Shown: positions 8,617 to 16,504 of the stretch, in pieces
How the letters are laid out: every line of letters begins with the position of its first letter
How positions within the stretch are numbered: position 1 is the first letter of the stretch
Source: Chthoniobacteraceae bacterium
GTDB lineage: Bacteria > Verrucomicrobiota > Verrucomicrobiia > Chthoniobacterales > Chthoniobacteraceae
Direction: 5' to 3'
Assembly: GCA_947449735.1 (NCBI GenBank)
Contig: CANFTB010000047.1
Location: 1-32,569 of the forward strand
DNA: 32,569 nucleotides
Made by a program: the position numbers and the translations under genes
The notes under the pieces: model-generated
Seen by the model: the letters and a program-made list of their open reading frames with translations, nothing else
Databases searched by the model: none
Told to the model about the DNA's origin: nothing

Positions 8617-9579
8617 ATGAGAATGCCCGTGCAATATAAGGATTACTATCAGGTTTTGGGCCTAGCCAAGGGTGCTCCCCAGGAGGAGATCCGCAAGGCG
8701 TTTCGTAAACTCGCCCGCCAGCATCATCCGGATGTCGCCAAGGATAAGAAGTCGGCCGAGGCGAAGTTTAGGGAAATTAACGAGGCGTACGAGGTTTTGG
8801 GTGATCCCGAGAAGCGGAGGAAGTACGACGAGTTGGGGGCAAACTGGCAGCAGCCCGGGGGCGGAGGGGTGCCTCATGGGTGGGGAAACGGCGGCTTCGG
8901 CGCGGACGTGGATGCCGACCGGTTCAGCGATTTTTTCGAGGCTTACTTTGGTGGTGGGGGCAGGCAGGGCGGAATGGGTGGCATGAGTGGAATGGGAGGG
9001 CGACGGCGCGCCGGTGGAGCTGGCGGGCCTGCGGGGCCTGGGGGATTTGGCGGGCAGCCTCACCGCAGGGACGTCGAGGCGGAGGTGCATGCCACGATTG
9101 AGGAGGTTTTAAAGGGCGCCACCAAACGGGTGACGCTCCGGATTCCGGGACATCAGACTTCCGAGAAGGCGGAGGTGAATATTCCTGCGGAGATGGTGCC
9201 GGGCGGGAAAATCCGCCAGAAGGGCAAGGGGCAAAACGGAGGGGATTTAGTTTTCCGTGTGATTTTGTCTCCGCACGCGGCTTACGAAGTCGATGGCAGC
9301 GACCTTTCGAAGACGGTGAAGGTTCCGTTGTCCAAGCTGGTGCTTGGGGGCTCGGTGGATGTCGGAACCCCGGAGGGCGTGGTGCGTTTGAAGCTGCCGG
9401 GTGGCACGCAGTCCGGGCGGAAGTTTCGTTTGGGGGGGCGGGGTTTGCCGATGACGGGCAAGCGCCGGGGGGATTTTCACGTGCAGGTGGAGGCGCTCAT
9501 TCCTGAGAGCCTCACGCTGGAAGAGCGTGCCTGCTGGGTGAAACTTCAGGAAGTGGAAGGCGCGCGCAGGGACGGGTAG
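8617..9579 (+). CDS. cbpA: DnaJ-family co-chaperone without zinc finger (CbpA-like)
   Basis: A 320-residue type II J-protein that would stimulate the ATPase of DnaK. The J domain is at residues about 8-75, with HPD at 37-39. A Gly-rich linker (about 79-150, with repeated GGMGGMSGMGG) follows, then two DnaJ C-terminal beta domains with VEAEVHATIEEVLKGATKRV and LPGGTQSGRKFRLGGRGLP. The CxxCxGxG zinc-binding repeats of true DnaJ are missing, which points to CbpA/DnaJ2. Two ATGs, at 8617 and 8623, could start it; the long upstream extension to 7864 reads antisense to oppB and is rejected. No partner dnaK or grpE lies nearby. Confidence 0.92.
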   Translation: MRMPVQYKDYYQVLGLAKGAPQEEIRKAFRKLARQHHPDVAKDKKSAEAKFREINEAYEVLGDPEKRRKYDELGANWQQPGGGGVPHGWGNGGFGADVDADRFSDFFEAYFGGGGRQGGMGGMSGMGGRRRAGGAGGPAGPGGFGGQPHRRDVEAEVHATIEEVLKGATKRVTLRIPGHQTSEKAEVNIPAEMVPGGKIRQKGKGQNGGDLVFRVILSPHAAYEVDGSDLSKTVKVPLSKLVLGGSVDVGTPEGVVRLKLPGGTQSGRKFRLGGRGLPMTGKRRGDFHVQVEALIPESLTLEERACWVKLQEVEGARRDG

Positions 9580-9651
9580 AACGCTGCCCGCTGCAACGTC
9601 ACGCGGCATTGTGAAGGGACGTGCGTGGCGTGGGGGTGGGCGTGGCGTGGT

Positions 9652-10341
9652 TCACGCAACCCCAAGCGAGCGCAGTACCGCATCCAGGTCGCTCAGGTCG
9701 GCGAAAAGCGCGTCGGGATTGTGGGGGGCGAGTTGTTCCACGCTGAAACTGCCGGTCGCCACGGCGATGGCGCGCGCTCCGAATGCCCGGGCGCATGTCA
9801 CGTCGTGCGGGGTGTCGCCGATGACGTAGGTTTTTTCCGGCAGAAAGGCCGCTCCATGGCGCTCCGTGGCGCGGGCCATGGCGAAACTTCCAAGCATGTT
9901 ACGGTCGTGATGGTCGTCTGCATACGCCCCGAACTCGAAGTGGTGGTGGACTCCGTAATGGCGCAGCTTGAGCGCAGCGCCCCGCTCGAGGTTGCCCGTC
10001 AAAAGACCTAGGCTCACGCTGGGGGTGTTTTTTAGAAACTCCAGAAGGGGGACGATTCCGGGGAGGAGCCGGCCGCTGCGGGCGGGCAGCTCGGATTCCA
10101 GTTGTTGCAGGTACCCTTCGTAGAAACGGCGCAAGTTTTCGTCCGTGGCCTCCAGCCCGTGCTTTGCGAGAACCTGCCGCGCGATCCCGGAATCGGTGCG
10201 GCCTGAAATTTCGACCTGGGTGAGATCCTCAACGAAGCCGAACTCCTTCTGAAAACCGGTGCGCAGGGCGCATTCTCCCGCGCCGCCGCTGGTGAGAATC
10301 GTGCCGTCGATGTCGAAAAGGATGAGGGTGGACTTAGTCAT
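9652..10341 (-). CDS. HAD-superfamily hydrolase, phosphoglycolate phosphatase-like
   Basis: A 229-residue HAD hydrolase with motif I FDIDGT (nucleophile D10, acid D12), a helical cap (about 18-90), motif II in LGLLTGN, and motif IV VIGDTPHDV with its two acidic residues. This layout is that of small-molecule phosphatases such as phosphoglycolate phosphatase (Gph) or pyrophosphatase PpaX; the substrate cannot be told from sequence. Its ATG overlaps the TGA of the upstream exported-protein gene (ATGA), so the two are coupled. It ends convergently with cbpA, 72 bp away, with no clear terminator between them. A salvage or housekeeping role is inference. Confidence 0.85.
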   Translation of the reverse strand: MTKSTLILFDIDGTILTSGGAGECALRTGFQKEFGFVEDLTQVEISGRTDSGIARQVLAKHGLEATDENLRRFYEGYLQQLESELPARSGRLLPGIVPLLEFLKNTPSVSLGLLTGNLERGAALKLRHYGVHHHFEFGAYADDHHDRNMLGSFAMARATERHGAAFLPEKTYVIGDTPHDVTCARAFGARAIAVATGSFSVEQLAPHNPDALFADLSDLDAVLRSLGVA

Positions 10342-10913
10342 TTTGAAAGGGTTTTTGAGGAGGTCGGCGGCAGGTTTACCGTGGGCGTCTGTTGGACCAT
10401 GGGTTCGACTCCCAGACCGCTGGAGCGGGATACGGAAACGAGTGCGCCTCGGTTGTTGAACTGCTCCACCTTGGTCATCCTGGCCTTCGCATCGTAGTAG
10501 AAAACGAGCTTGGAAAGCAGGTTGTTGTTCGCATCAAAGACTTCCTCCTCTTCAATGCGGCCCTTGAGCGTCAGGTAACGGTGCTTTGAAATCACCTGAT
10601 CGCGCCCGTCGTACTTGGTTGCCCGGACCGGCTGAAATGTTTCGTCGAGTTCCCTGACGAGCTTCCAACGGATACTGTTGTCCACGTCCTGAAGGGTTTC
10701 CTCCACCCGCTGATTGTAGGGGTCGACTTTGATGGAAAGTTTCGTGCCGTCCGCGTTTCGGACAATGCGTGCAGAGGGCTTTTGATAGGAGATGATCCCC
10801 TGGGCGCCGGCATCACCAAGACCCGAATGCCAGAGCGCCGCCGCCACCAGTGCCGCGGGGAATACCCGTGGCAACCTGAGATTGTGGGAAAGAACGCGGC
10901 GTAAGGAGTTCAT
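10338..10913 (-). CDS. Exported protein of unknown function
   Basis: A 191-residue protein I do not recognise. Residues 1-38 look like a signal peptide: basic start (MNSLRRVLSHNLRLPRV), hydrophobic AALVAAALW, and a likely cut after AGAQ. The mature part is polar and rich in short beta-strand-like units such as DGTKLSIKVDPYNQRVEE and YYDAKARMTKVEQFNNRG, which resemble the alternating pattern of RHS/YD-type repeats, but not enough to assign one. The C-terminus is Pro/Thr/Ser-rich. It lies 33 bp after the glycosyltransferase gene and overlaps the HAD gene by 4 bp, so GT9, this gene and the phosphatase may be one transcript. Confidence 0.7.
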   Translation of the reverse strand: MNSLRRVLSHNLRLPRVFPAALVAAALWHSGLGDAGAQGIISYQKPSARIVRNADGTKLSIKVDPYNQRVEETLQDVDNSIRWKLVRELDETFQPVRATKYDGRDQVISKHRYLTLKGRIEEEEVFDANNNLLSKLVFYYDAKARMTKVEQFNNRGALVSVSRSSGLGVEPMVQQTPTVNLPPTSSKTLSK

Positions 10914-10946
10914 TTTTAGAACGGGAGGTTTGAAAAACGAGCGCTT

Positions 10947-12134
10947 CTAGTGGGCGTTCGCACCGGAGGAATCCTGCTCTGTCGCGGATCCGGCGGCGGC
11001 CGGAGGCTCTCCCTCGGGGAGCCGGGTAGGGACGGGCGGCGGTGGTGCGGTCTGGGCGATGAGCTCGTCGACTTCCCGGCAGAGTGCACTGGAAGGGATC
11101 TCGTTCATCGGGGCGGTGGGCGCGTCCGGTGAAAACGACTTTGCCGAGCAGGACGGATCGGCTGCGCGGACAATGCGTGAGAAGGGATGGCGGGGCCGCC
11201 AGAGAAAGGGGTTGGTGGGACCGAAAAGGCTGACTTGCGGCCGCTGGAAGGCGGAAACGATGTGCATGAGAGCCGAGTCGCAGCTGACCGAGAGCCGGCA
11301 CCTTGCAGCGAGCGCGGTCAGGAGGGTGAGATCCAGGTTTCCAGCAAGAACCACAAGCGGATGCGGAAGGGGACCGGTTCCGAGCATGGCCAGGGCGGTT
11401 TGGATGGCCCGCAGGTGGAGTTGCTCCTCGGGATCTGATCCGCCGGTCAAAACACAGGGGAGACCATGGGTGTGCTGCAGATGGAGGATGACTTCCGCCC
11501 AGCGTTCCGGGAGCCAGAATTTTTCCGGAGCCGCCGAACCGGGATGAATCAGGGCGAAGTCTCCGGTGATGCCGCATTCCCGCAGAAGCAACTGCACGCG
11601 CCTTTGGGCGAGAGGCGGAACGGAGAGCACTGGCTGGGATTTTTCGGCCGGGAGTTGCATGCCAACGGGCCTCAGCAGCTCCAGCATCTGGTCGAGCGTA
11701 TGCTCCGATTTGACGGCTACTTGCACGAAGTTTTGGTAGATCAGGCGGCGGAGCGGGCCTTTGCGCGCCCACTCGAACGCAACCCTGCGTTTGGCCCTGG
11801 AGAAGATCGAGAAGAGGGCGGACCGGTCCGTGCCGCTGAAGTCCAGGCAGACGTCGAAGTGCCCCGTGAGCAGCCTGCTCAACACCTTTCTGTTCGCACT
11901 CAGGGCGGTCTGGAAGGTGAGCACCTCGTCCATGCGAGGAAGGGTGGGGGCCAGTTCGATACAGCTCTCGCTGACGACGAGCGTGATCTTGGCCGCCGGC
12001 CAAGTCTTTCGCAAAAGATCAAGAGCGGGAGTCGTTAACACGAGCTCGCCGATGCGGCGCAGTTGGAGAACGAGAATCTTCGGCGCCGCGCCTAGCGGTT
12101 CAGGAGAGAGTAAACTGGAGAGGAAGCTCTTCAA
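10947..12134 (-). CDS. Glycosyltransferase family 9 (heptosyltransferase-like)
   Basis: A 395-residue protein of the ADP-heptose:LPS heptosyltransferase family. The N-terminal half starts ILVLQLRRIGELVLTTPAL (about residues 20-38), the family's first strand and loop. The C-terminal nucleotide-sugar domain has ALIHPGSAAPEKFWLPERWAEV, CVLTGGSDPEE, and CDSALMHIVSAFQRPQVSLFG followed by PTNPF. It would act on the inner face of the membrane, adding a heptose to lipopolysaccharide core or a related glycan. The last 35 residues are a Pro/Ala/Ser-rich tail not usual for the family. A competing frame of 396 residues on the same strand (10813-12003) is rejected as an Arg/Pro/Ser-rich shadow. No other LPS genes are adjacent, so the acceptor is unknown. 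Confidence 0.9.
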   Translation of the reverse strand: MKSFLSSLLSPEPLGAAPKILVLQLRRIGELVLTTPALDLLRKTWPAAKITLVVSESCIELAPTLPRMDEVLTFQTALSANRKVLSRLLTGHFDVCLDFSGTDRSALFSIFSRAKRRVAFEWARKGPLRRLIYQNFVQVAVKSEHTLDQMLELLRPVGMQLPAEKSQPVLSVPPLAQRRVQLLLRECGITGDFALIHPGSAAPEKFWLPERWAEVILHLQHTHGLPCVLTGGSDPEEQLHLRAIQTALAMLGTGPLPHPLVVLAGNLDLTLLTALAARCRLSVSCDSALMHIVSAFQRPQVSLFGPTNPFLWRPRHPFSRIVRAADPSCSAKSFSPDAPTAPMNEIPSSALCREVDELIAQTAPPPPVPTRLPEGEPPAAAGSATEQDSSGANAH

Positions 12135-12282
12135 GCGGGGCGGATTCCTTCCGTTGCTGAGCGGAGAAAACCCCGGTCACATTCCGACAAAGCGCTGTGA
12201 CTGGCGAGCGCGATCCATTTTTTTTCAACATTTCCATCCCGCCCCGCTCCCCCTGGGAGGGACGGTGCAACTGGAAAAGCGG

Positions 12283-12311
12283 AAGGGCGGAAAGTAAAAC
12301 TCTCCGCCCTT
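12283..12311 (-). terminator. Hairpin after the xylose isomerase gene, possible terminator
   Basis: AAGGGCGGA and TCCGCCCTT form a perfect 9-bp stem around an 11-base loop. It begins 52 bp beyond the isomerase stop codon on the minus strand. The T-run after it on that strand is short and displaced (CGCTTTTCC), so intrinsic termination would be weak. It also stands between two same-direction genes, separating the isomerase from the GT9 gene. Confidence 0.5.
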
Positions 12312-12362
12312 GCAGCTTATTCGTCTTTTCGAACGGACCCTCGGGTTGCGGGCCCGGCCGTA

Positions 12363-13403
12363 CTAGCGTCCGTACAGGCAGCCGGCCAGGTAGCCGCTCA
12401 GGGCGGTGAGCCGGTTTTCGTGGCGGTACTGCGCGATGCGGGAGCGGTCCACTTCCAAGGCGCGCTCCCAGAGCCAGATCAGATTCTGGGACGAGACGTG
12501 GAGAACGTCGCTGATGTGCGCGGGGTCATCCACCCGGGGCGCTTTGACATCGAAACAGATCGGCCCAGCGTATTTCGAATCTTGGAGTACGACGAGGAGC
12601 GCCAGATCCTTCAGCGGTTCGGTGTAGCCGAAGGGAAGATCCTGGTCGTAACGCTGACCGTCCTGTGAGTTGAGGTGGATATGGAAGAGTTTTCCAGCTT
12701 CCAAGCAAAGGTCGATGTCCCAGAGGAAATCCAGTCCGGCAATGCGCGAGTGGGCCGTCTCCGGATTCAATCCGAAGAGGTGCTGCACCTCGCCTTCCAG
12801 ACGGGAAATCAGATAGAGGGCCTCGCCTACGTTTGCGAGGTACATGTTGGCCCTCGGCTCGTTTGGTTTGGGTTCGATGGCGAACTTGATTTTGTCGCCG
12901 TATTTTTCCTTGGCGTAAGCACCAACCTTGTTGAAACCCTCCACCATCCGCTTGAAGGAATCCTGGCCGTTCTTGGCGAGGACGAAGTCAAAGCCCTCGC
13001 GTCCGTTCCAAAAAACCATGGTGGAGGCGCCCAGCTCGGCGGTGGTGTCGACGGCACGGATCGCGTTTTCGAGGCCGAGCTTGCGAACGGCGGGGTCGTT
13101 GGAGGTCATTGCACCGTCCTTGAATATCGGGGCAGCGAAGAAGGAGGGGGTGTACATGGCGCACTTGAGGCCCAGGCCCTCAGCGATTTTCACCGCCTTA
13201 GGCGCGTCCTCGGCAGGGATTTCGTTGTCGTGGGCTTCGTAGAAGCTCATGCCGGCCTCCGCGAGCATGGGGAGGCGGTCCAAAATCGGGATGGCCTCGC
13301 GGGTGGGGCCGCCGAAGGGGTCGTTGCCCGGGCCGATGTTCCAGACGCCTGCGCCGACGCCGTTGATTCCAACTTTATTCTTAAGAATGACAGGGGAAGA
13401 CAT
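12363..13403 (-). CDS. Xylose isomerase-like TIM-barrel protein (class I, actinobacterial type)
   Basis: A 346-residue protein that reads through most of the class I xylose isomerase landmarks: VFWNGREGFDF (compare WGGREG), FAIEPKPNEPR with the metal Glu and catalytic Lys, FGLNPETAHSRIAGLDF, and YDQDLPFG. It would interconvert xylose/xylulose or related ketoses in the cytosol. Two things are odd. The block LFHIHLNSQDG has His (about residue 243) where Streptomyces-type enzymes have a metal-binding Asp in HIDLNGQ, and the N-terminal catalytic loop is HDNEIP, one residue shorter than HDDDLVP. So substrate or metal use may differ. It stands alone, with no xylulokinase or sugar transporter next to it. 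Start at ATG 13403. Confidence 0.82.
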   Translation of the reverse strand: MSSPVILKNKVGINGVGAGVWNIGPGNDPFGGPTREAIPILDRLPMLAEAGMSFYEAHDNEIPAEDAPKAVKIAEGLGLKCAMYTPSFFAAPIFKDGAMTSNDPAVRKLGLENAIRAVDTTAELGASTMVFWNGREGFDFVLAKNGQDSFKRMVEGFNKVGAYAKEKYGDKIKFAIEPKPNEPRANMYLANVGEALYLISRLEGEVQHLFGLNPETAHSRIAGLDFLWDIDLCLEAGKLFHIHLNSQDGQRYDQDLPFGYTEPLKDLALLVVLQDSKYAGPICFDVKAPRVDDPAHISDVLHVSSQNLIWLWERALEVDRSRIAQYRHENRLTALSGYLAGCLYGR

Positions 13404-13536
13404 GGATAAATGAGACTATAGGGTTACTCCGCGCCGCAAGGCTGGACTGTCTTTCTCAACAACTCAAGCGAGTAAAAAAGATGCGTCTTGGTCGCGCACT
13501 TCGTGCGATTATGGTCTGCAGCGCCTCCTCTCCCGC

Positions 13537-14265
13537 ATGTTGAAGATCACCCTCCACTCCCGCCTTTTTTTGGGCAGCCTTCTCCTTTGCGCTGCCGCGT
13601 TGGGGTGTGCTTCTGGAAAAAGCGCCAAGCGTTCAGCAAAGCCGGACGCCGAACCTGTGAAGGACCAGAAAGCAACGCCCGCCGGAGGCGCGTGGAGGCA
13701 AAGCATTGGCAAGGTGATCCTGGTGAACGAGCGGATGGGATTTGTCCTAGTGGACATCGGCACCGCGCCGGCCCCCGCCGCGGGAACGCCCTTGCAGTCT
13801 TATTTGCAGTCGGAGCCGACCGCGAATATGTCGGTAAGCGTCTATCAAAGAAGGCCGTATTTGATTGCCGATGTGGTAGGGGGCGCTCCTCGTGTCGGAG
13901 ATTCGGTGACGCTGATGGCATCCCGGGGCGGGGCTTCGGCAAACGCCTCAAAGGCCGGTCAAGACGGAGAGGCACTTGCCGCACCTCTTGAAAGGGAGAC
14001 CGCGTTCCTCCCGCGCACAGAGGTTTCGGGCGGGGTGATTGCACCCGTACGCATTTTTGATCGGAACCGGCTGGAATCCAGAATGGCGAATGAAGTTTCA
14101 GCCGGGGTGGGCGCAGCAGCTGAGGAAACCGGTTTGAAAGCTGGAGAGAAAATTGGGCTATCTGTTCCGAGCGAGCCGTCTGCCGCGAGTCAGTCCGACT
14201 CCGCTCCGGCGGGAAGCGCGATTCCGGGCCTGCCGCTCAGGCGTGGCCGGGCAGTGGGACCTTAG
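13537..14265 (+). CDS. Putative lipoprotein of unknown function
   Basis: A 242-residue product. The N-terminus is a type II signal: a charged start, hydrophobic LFLGSLLLCAAALGC, and C24 as the likely lipidated cysteine, followed by a Lys/Ser/Ala-rich linker. Residues about 52-132 form the only ordered-looking part: GKVILVNERMGFVLVDIG, then SVSVYQRRPYLIADVVGG and RVGDSVTLM, a beta-rich pattern recalling small beta-barrel domains. The rest is Ala/Gly/Ser-rich. I do not recognise a family. It is divergent from the xylose isomerase gene (133 bp between) and convergent with nuoC. Probable anchoring in a membrane is inferred from the lipobox. Confidence 0.7.
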   Translation: MLKITLHSRLFLGSLLLCAAALGCASGKSAKRSAKPDAEPVKDQKATPAGGAWRQSIGKVILVNERMGFVLVDIGTAPAPAAGTPLQSYLQSEPTANMSVSVYQRRPYLIADVVGGAPRVGDSVTLMASRGGASANASKAGQDGEALAAPLERETAFLPRTEVSGGVIAPVRIFDRNRLESRMANEVSAGVGAAAEETGLKAGEKIGLSVPSEPSAASQSDSAPAGSAIPGLPLRRGRAVGP

Positions 14266-14340
14266 CCAAGCGCCTGTCAGGCCCGACTGTACACTAAAGC
14301 GGGCAGGTGAAAACGGAGCAGACCTCCGGAAGGAAAACGC

Positions 14341-14907
14341 TTAACCTCTTGCTCTGGGCTCCCGGTCCTTGGTCGTGGCCGTCGATGGAACGGTGACGAA
14401 AGGGCCGCCCTCGAGTGGGGCCGCTGCGCTGAACGCAACGTCCGGCATTTCGCTGGGTTTGCCGCCCAGAGGGAAGTCTTTCCGGAGCGGATGGAAAGGG
14501 TAACCCTCCCACATCAAAATCCGGCGAAGGTCGGGATGGCCCGTAAAACGAATGCCGTACATGTCGAAGGCTTCGCGTTCATGCCAGTCTGCCGTGGGCC
14601 ATACACTTGTGACACTATGGATTTCCGGGAGGTCCTCGGAAACCCTGGTCTTAAGCCTCAACCATTCGCCCCGTTCCATGTTGTAGAGTTCGTAGGCGAC
14701 CTCGAATCGGGGGTCTTCGCCGAAATGGTCGAGCCCGCTGAGGTCTGTGAGAAAGTTGAAACCGAGGCTGTCGCGGCAGAAGAGACAGATGTCGGCGATG
14801 GCGCCGGGTTCTACGGAAAGGGTGGTTTCGCCGCGAAACTCGACCTTGGAGAGGATCTTAAATTGCGACTCCAACGCTGAGATTGCGGCTTTGGGAGAAT
14901 GGCTCAT
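14341..14907 (-). CDS. nuoC: NADH-quinone oxidoreductase subunit C
   Basis: A 188-residue 30-kDa-type subunit of the complex I peripheral arm. It has the domain from about residue 38 to 160 with LTDLSGLDHFG, FEVAYELYNM and the diagnostic HSVTSVWPTADWHEREAFDMYGIRFTGHPDLRRILM region, ending in a typical YPFHPLRKDFPL. NuoC helps dock quinone-side subunits near NuoB and NuoD. It is separated by 99 bp from nuoB on the same strand. No nuoD follows; the next gene is convergent. The last 25 residues (Ala/Pro/Thr-rich) are beyond the conserved domain. Confidence 0.94.
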   Translation of the reverse strand: MSHSPKAAISALESQFKILSKVEFRGETTLSVEPGAIADICLFCRDSLGFNFLTDLSGLDHFGEDPRFEVAYELYNMERGEWLRLKTRVSEDLPEIHSVTSVWPTADWHEREAFDMYGIRFTGHPDLRRILMWEGYPFHPLRKDFPLGGKPSEMPDVAFSAAAPLEGGPFVTVPSTATTKDREPRARG

Positions 14908-15006
14908 GGAAGGACGGAATCTTTGGTGGCTTACAAGAGGGGTGGCTCGAATGGTACGAATGGTCCGATTGGGACTGCGAATCGCGCGGCATGCGCCCGT
15001 CGCAGA

Positions 15007-15534
15007 TCAACCAGCCATATCCTCAAAGAGCGCCTTCTTTTGGTTGTAGAGGGCGGGTTCCTTTTCGATTTTCCGCTGGAGTCGAAGTAGCCCCTCAATC
15101 AATGCCTCGGGCCGAGGCGGGCATCCGGAAATGTAAATGTCCACGGGGATGAGGTGGTCGATTCCCTGAAGTACAGAGTAAGAGCGGTACATGCCTCCGC
15201 TGGAAGCGCATGCGCCCATGGCGATGCACCACTTTGGCTCCGGCATCTGGTCCCAGATGCGCTTCACGGCGAGCGCCATCTTATAAGTCACTGTCCCGGC
15301 GACGATCATGACGTCGCTCTGACGCGGGGAAAAGCGCATGACTTCGGAGCCGAACCTGGCGATGTCGAACCGGGCGCTGGCTGAGGCCATCAGTTCGATG
15401 GCGCAGCAGGCGAGTCCCATCGGCATCGGCCAAAGGGAGTTTTTGCGCATCCAATTCATGGCGGCGTCGAGCTGGGTGAACACAACGTTACCCTCGATTT
15501 TGGAGTCGTAAGTGACAGGAGCAATTTCGGCCAT
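15007..15534 (-). CDS. nuoB: NADH-quinone oxidoreductase subunit B (N2 cluster subunit)
   Basis: A 175-residue subunit that binds the terminal 4Fe-4S cluster N2 of complex I, which passes electrons to quinone. The cluster cysteines are visible: C43-C44 in [12 protein letters not shown], one in [15 protein letters not shown] and one in [15 protein letters not shown]. Length matches the family. nuoC follows on the same strand, as is normal, but nuoA, which usually precedes nuoB, is not upstream: that side holds 224 bp of spacer and then tRNA-Pro. The nuo genes of this organism are therefore split, with others presumably elsewhere. Confidence 0.96.
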   Translation of the reverse strand: MAEIAPVTYDSKIEGNVVFTQLDAAMNWMRKNSLWPMPMGLACCAIELMASASARFDIARFGSEVMRFSPRQSDVMIVAGTVTYKMALAVKRIWDQMPEPKWCIAMGACASSGGMYRSYSVLQGIDHLIPVDIYISGCPPRPEALIEGLLRLQRKIEKEPALYNQKKALFEDMAG

Positions 15535-15758
15535 ACAAAGATCAGGCTAAGATGCCCGAAGCGATGGGCAAGCCTGAAACTCGGCGGTCATCTTTTGTGC
15601 GGGCAGGCGACCGCAAGAAAGGACGGCTCTGGGGGAATGAAGGCCGGTATTTTGCGCTCGAGAAACCGTTCGTTTGGGCAGTCTCAGGCGGTTTGCGAGA
15701 CATGCGGAGGCACGAAAACCTGCCATGCTAGAGAGTGACTACGGAGGATTGTCACTCA

Positions 15759-15835
15759 TGGTCGGGCCGGCGAGATTCGAACTCGCGACCTCTTGAACCC
15801 CATTCAAGCGCACTACCAAGCTGTGCTACGGCCCG
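15759..15835 (-). tRNA. tRNA-Pro (anticodon GGG)
   Basis: The minus strand folds as a full cloverleaf of 77 bases. The acceptor stem pairs CGGGCCG with CGGCCCG, followed by A73 and an encoded CCA. The D stem is GCAC/GTGC, the anticodon stem CTTGA/TCAAG around ATGGGGT with anticodon GGG, and the T arm is GCGAG-TTCGAAT-CTCGC. CCA is encoded here, unlike in the other two tRNAs of the window. Confidence 0.96.
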
Positions 15836-15851
15836 ACGTAAGAGGGCGGAC

Positions 15852-15880
15852 AGAATCGGAGGCGTGAACCCTTTTGGCAA
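15852..15880 (-). promoter_or_regulatory. Possible sigma-70 promoter of tRNA-Pro
   Basis: On the minus strand TTGCCA and GATTCT are spaced by 17 bases, with the -10 box ending 16 bases before the tRNA 5' end. The -35 box is good; the -10 box matches only three of six consensus positions, so this is tentative. Confidence 0.4.
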
Positions 15881-16088
15881 GCGTCTTTTGTCGAAAAGGG
15901 ACGGTACAGCCCCCACCGCTTCGGATTCGTTCCGCTGTCATTCACGTTTAAGGCAAACAGAGAGTGCTGCGGATCTCTAGATTTTGGCGTAGTCCCCAGT
16001 TGGACCTCGGTATCCCCGAAAGAATGGTGCCGATTTACGGCATTACTTGTGACTTCGGCTTGCCGACAGTCCTCGTTGTTGAGTAACT

Positions 16089-16105
16089 CCTTCTCGCTGA
16101 GAAGG
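16089..16105 (-). terminator. Hairpin just downstream of tRNA-Leu
   Basis: A perfect 7-bp stem, CCTTCTC with GAGAAGG, closes a 3-base loop three bases after the 3' end of tRNA-Leu. No T-run follows on the minus strand, so it may be a processing or weak termination hairpin rather than a standard terminator. Confidence 0.45.
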
Positions 16106-16108
16106 GAG

Positions 16109-16191
16109 TGCCGAAGGTGGGACTCGAACCCACACACCCTCACGGATACCAGATTTTGAGTCTAGCGCGTCTGCCATTCCGCCACTTCGGC
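16109..16191 (-). tRNA. tRNA-Leu (anticodon CAA)
   Basis: An 83-base class II tRNA on the minus strand. The acceptor stem pairs GCCGAAG with CTTCGGC (a G-T pair allowed), followed by A73; no CCA is encoded. The anticodon stem CTAGA/TCTGG closes the loop CTCAAAA with anticodon CAA. The long variable arm TATCCGTGAGGGTGT and the T arm GTGGG-TTCGAGT-CCCAC are as expected for leucine. Confidence 0.96.
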
Positions 16192-16504
16192 TTTGATTCT
16201 GCGTTCTCCAAACAATCTAAACCAATCTGTCGAAGTGGATCGGGCCGCTTGGAGAGACCAAGACATACCTGATTTCCTAGAGGGTGCAATCGCAGAATGT
16301 GGTGAAGTCGATTTTACGGCCGTCTCAAAAGGGCCGCCTCGCCTGGGGCCGGTTTGGGTCTCAAGCGCTGCCTTCAAAGGGGTGGGCTTCTTCTTCACCG
16401 GAACCATTGATGGATTCGAAATCAGCGCGGTTAGCGGAGGGTTATGTTCTTCGATCCACTGAGGGCTCGACCAAGGCCCATTCCTCGCACAGCCTTGCCA
16501 CCGT
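16192..16504. other. Spacer between tRNA-Leu and the glucarate operon, with one doubtful ORF
   Basis: This 313-bp stretch has no gene I can support. On the plus strand an 89-codon frame runs from TTG at 16193 to TGA at 16462 and contains a hydrophobic GVGFFFTGTIDG. It lacks the strong GC-ending codon preference of its neighbours (CTA, ATA, AGA and TTA all occur), so I leave it uncalled. The opposite strand is open across the tRNA and is an artefact. The promoter of the glucarate genes must lie here, but no box stands out. Confidence 0.3.

Noticed and set aside
7864..9579. 571-codon frame ending as the CbpA gene
   Set aside because: Only the last 320 codons resemble a protein family; the upstream part reads antisense to oppB and is Arg/Pro-rich.
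10813..12003. 396-codon minus-strand frame over the GT9 gene
   Set aside because: It is rich in Arg, Ser and Pro and overlaps a recognisable gene in a different frame.
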